Origin: Siphonobacter sp. BAB-5405
GTDB lineage: Bacteria; Bacteroidota; Bacteroidia; Cytophagales; Spirosomataceae
Assembly (NCBI RefSeq): GCF_002872335.1
Contig: NZ_NJAG01000005.1
Location: 1-64,000, forward strand
Direction: 5' to 3'
Length of the DNA stretch: 64,000 nt
In this document: positions 63,057-64,000 of the stretch, in pieces
Position numbering within the stretch: the first letter of the stretch is position 1
Layout: each line of letters opens with the position of its first letter
Translations under genes and position numbers: made by a program
The notes under the pieces: generated by a model
What the model was told of the DNA's origin: nothing
What the model saw: only the letters and a program-made list of their open reading frames with translations
The model's database searches: none

Positions 63057-64000
63057 ATGATTGCTGAAAAAGCTAGACTTTCCCAACGGGCAGACAACAA
63101 AGGATGGAAAAAGTGGGGCCCGTACTTGGCTGAACGCCAATGGGGTACGGTTCGCGAAGACTACTCTTCTAACGGCGATGCCTGGAATTTTTTCTCCCAT
63201 GACGCCGCCCGCAGCCGGGCCTACCGCTGGGGTGAAGACGGAATTGGGGGAATCTCCGATAATAAAGGACACATCTGTTTTGCGTTCGGATTCTGGAATC
63301 ATAAGGACGGTATTCTGAAAGAACGCCTGTTTGGATTGACCAACCCTGAGTCAAACCACGGCGAAGACGTCAAGGAGTTATACTACTACCTGGATTCGAC
63401 GCCGACACACTCGTACATGAACATGCTGTACAAATACCCGCAGCAGGCCTTTCCCTACGAGCAAATTCTGGGCGAAAACCGTTCCCGCAACCGCGAACAG
63501 CCCGAATTTGAGATCATCGATACCGGCGTTTTCGATAATGACGAGTACTTCGACATGAACATCGAGTACGCCAAAGCCGATGAAAGTGATATTCTGATTA
63601 AACTGACGGTTCACAACCGCGGTCCCAAGGCAGCTCCCATTACGGTACTGCCCACGCTCTGGTTCCGGAATACCTGGATTTGGGGCTACGAAAATTACAG
63701 CGTTCGCCCCATGCTGACGGGGTACTCCAATTCGCTGATTGAAGTAAGCCACAAAATTCTGGGTAAGTACAAGTTGTACGTGGAAGACGCGGATGCCCTG
63801 CTTTTCTGCGAAAATGAAACCAACTTCGAGCGAATCTACAACAGTCCCAACTTTTCACCGTACCCGAAAGATGGTATCAACGATTACATCGTTTCGAACG
63901 GAAAACGGAAAACGGTCAATCCCAATAACATTGGTACCAAAGCCTCGGCTCAGTACACCAAAACGGTCCCGGCGGGCGGTAGCTTTACCATCCGGTTGCG
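63057..64000 (+). CDS. MGH1-like glycoside hydrolase (glucosidase), partial
   Basis: The first 314 codons of a larger gene cut by the window end. It opens MIAEKARLSQRADNKGWKKW and continues with GPYLAERQWGTVREDYSSNG, AYRWGEDGIGGISDNKGHIC, NPESNHGEDVKELYYYLDST and PTHSYMNMLYKYPQQAFPYE, which match the beta-sandwich N-terminal half of MGH1-like/GH63-type glucosidases in Bacteroidota. The catalytic (alpha/alpha)6 barrel would lie beyond the window. No signal peptide, so cytoplasmic. The substrate is a glucoside or oligosaccharide, not determinable here. Confidence 0.8.
   Translation, partial: MIAEKARLSQRADNKGWKKWGPYLAERQWGTVREDYSSNGDAWNFFSHDAARSRAYRWGEDGIGGISDNKGHICFAFGFWNHKDGILKERLFGLTNPESNHGEDVKELYYYLDSTPTHSYMNMLYKYPQQAFPYEQILGENRSRNREQPEFEIIDTGVFDNDEYFDMNIEYAKADESDILIKLTVHNRGPKAAPITVLPTLWFRNTWIWGYENYSVRPMLTGYSNSLIEVSHKILGKYKLYVEDADALLFCENETNFERIYNSPNFSPYPKDGINDYIVSNGKRKTVNPNNIGTKASAQYTKTVPAGGSFTIRL

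Overview
The window is chromosomal DNA of a Bacteroidota bacterium, most likely of the order Cytophagales (Spirosoma/Siphonobacter-like). Signs of this are two proteins with type IX secretion sorting domains, -7 boxes of the Bacteroidota type TAnnTTTG, BlaI/M56/TonB gene sets, and the gene order parA-parB-DUF5683-dapB-lepB and DUF3822-coaD. It is gene-dense, with strong intrinsic terminators between many units. I found no rRNA, tRNA, CRISPR array, transposase or phage gene.

Layout. 1-15 kb: metal-dependent hydrolase and SBF-type transporter, secreted M3 peptidase, aquaporin, GH18 chitinase, a 1402-residue secreted M4 protease with a T9SS tail, a lipoprotein, NudK-type hydrolase divergent from a DeoR-family regulator over a phased operator, and fumarase. 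15-21 kb: a frameshifted secreted esterase, a class-C-type serine hydrolase, a membrane glycosyltransferase. 20.9-26.8 kb: the most interesting block, a small LuxR-type HTH protein divergent from a tight operon of ECF sigma factor, membrane anti-sigma/TPR protein, cytoplasmic subtilase and membrane-anchored TPR-CHAT protease. 26.8-34.6 kb: frameshifted radC, rpsT, PLC/S1-P1-like protein, rlmI, inositol oxygenase with a sodium symporter, and the lepB end of the par cluster. 34.6-43 kb: dapB, DUF5683, parB (frameshifted start), parA, radical SAM protein, imelysin-like/di-haem peroxidase, dprA, DnaJ-TPR protein. 43.2-43.7 kb: a gene-free stretch full of inverted repeats, a candidate structured RNA. 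43.7-53 kb: pyrE, Nudix, OYE, coaD, DUF3822, ABC permease, queA, ispD, YitT. 53-57.5 kb: BlaI repressor, M56-TonB fusion, TPR protein and TonB protein, with matching palindromes before blaI and tonB. 57.5-64 kb: CBM48 protein, a small secreted ORF behind a consensus promoter, GGCT, two-component system, rarA, DUF423 and the start of an MGH1-like glucosidase.

How genes work together. The sigma/anti-sigma/subtilase/CHAT operon looks like a self-contained signalling cassette in which two proteases act around a membrane-held sigma factor. The BlaI/M56/TonB block looks like a second proteolysis-controlled envelope circuit. Symporter plus MIOX suggest inositol uptake and oxidation to glucuronate. 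Four genes (esterase, radC, parB, TPR protein) are each broken by one missing base; three sit in homopolymer runs and the fourth in a short C/G run, so read or assembly error is at least as likely as real decay. All identifications are from reading the translations; no database search was run.
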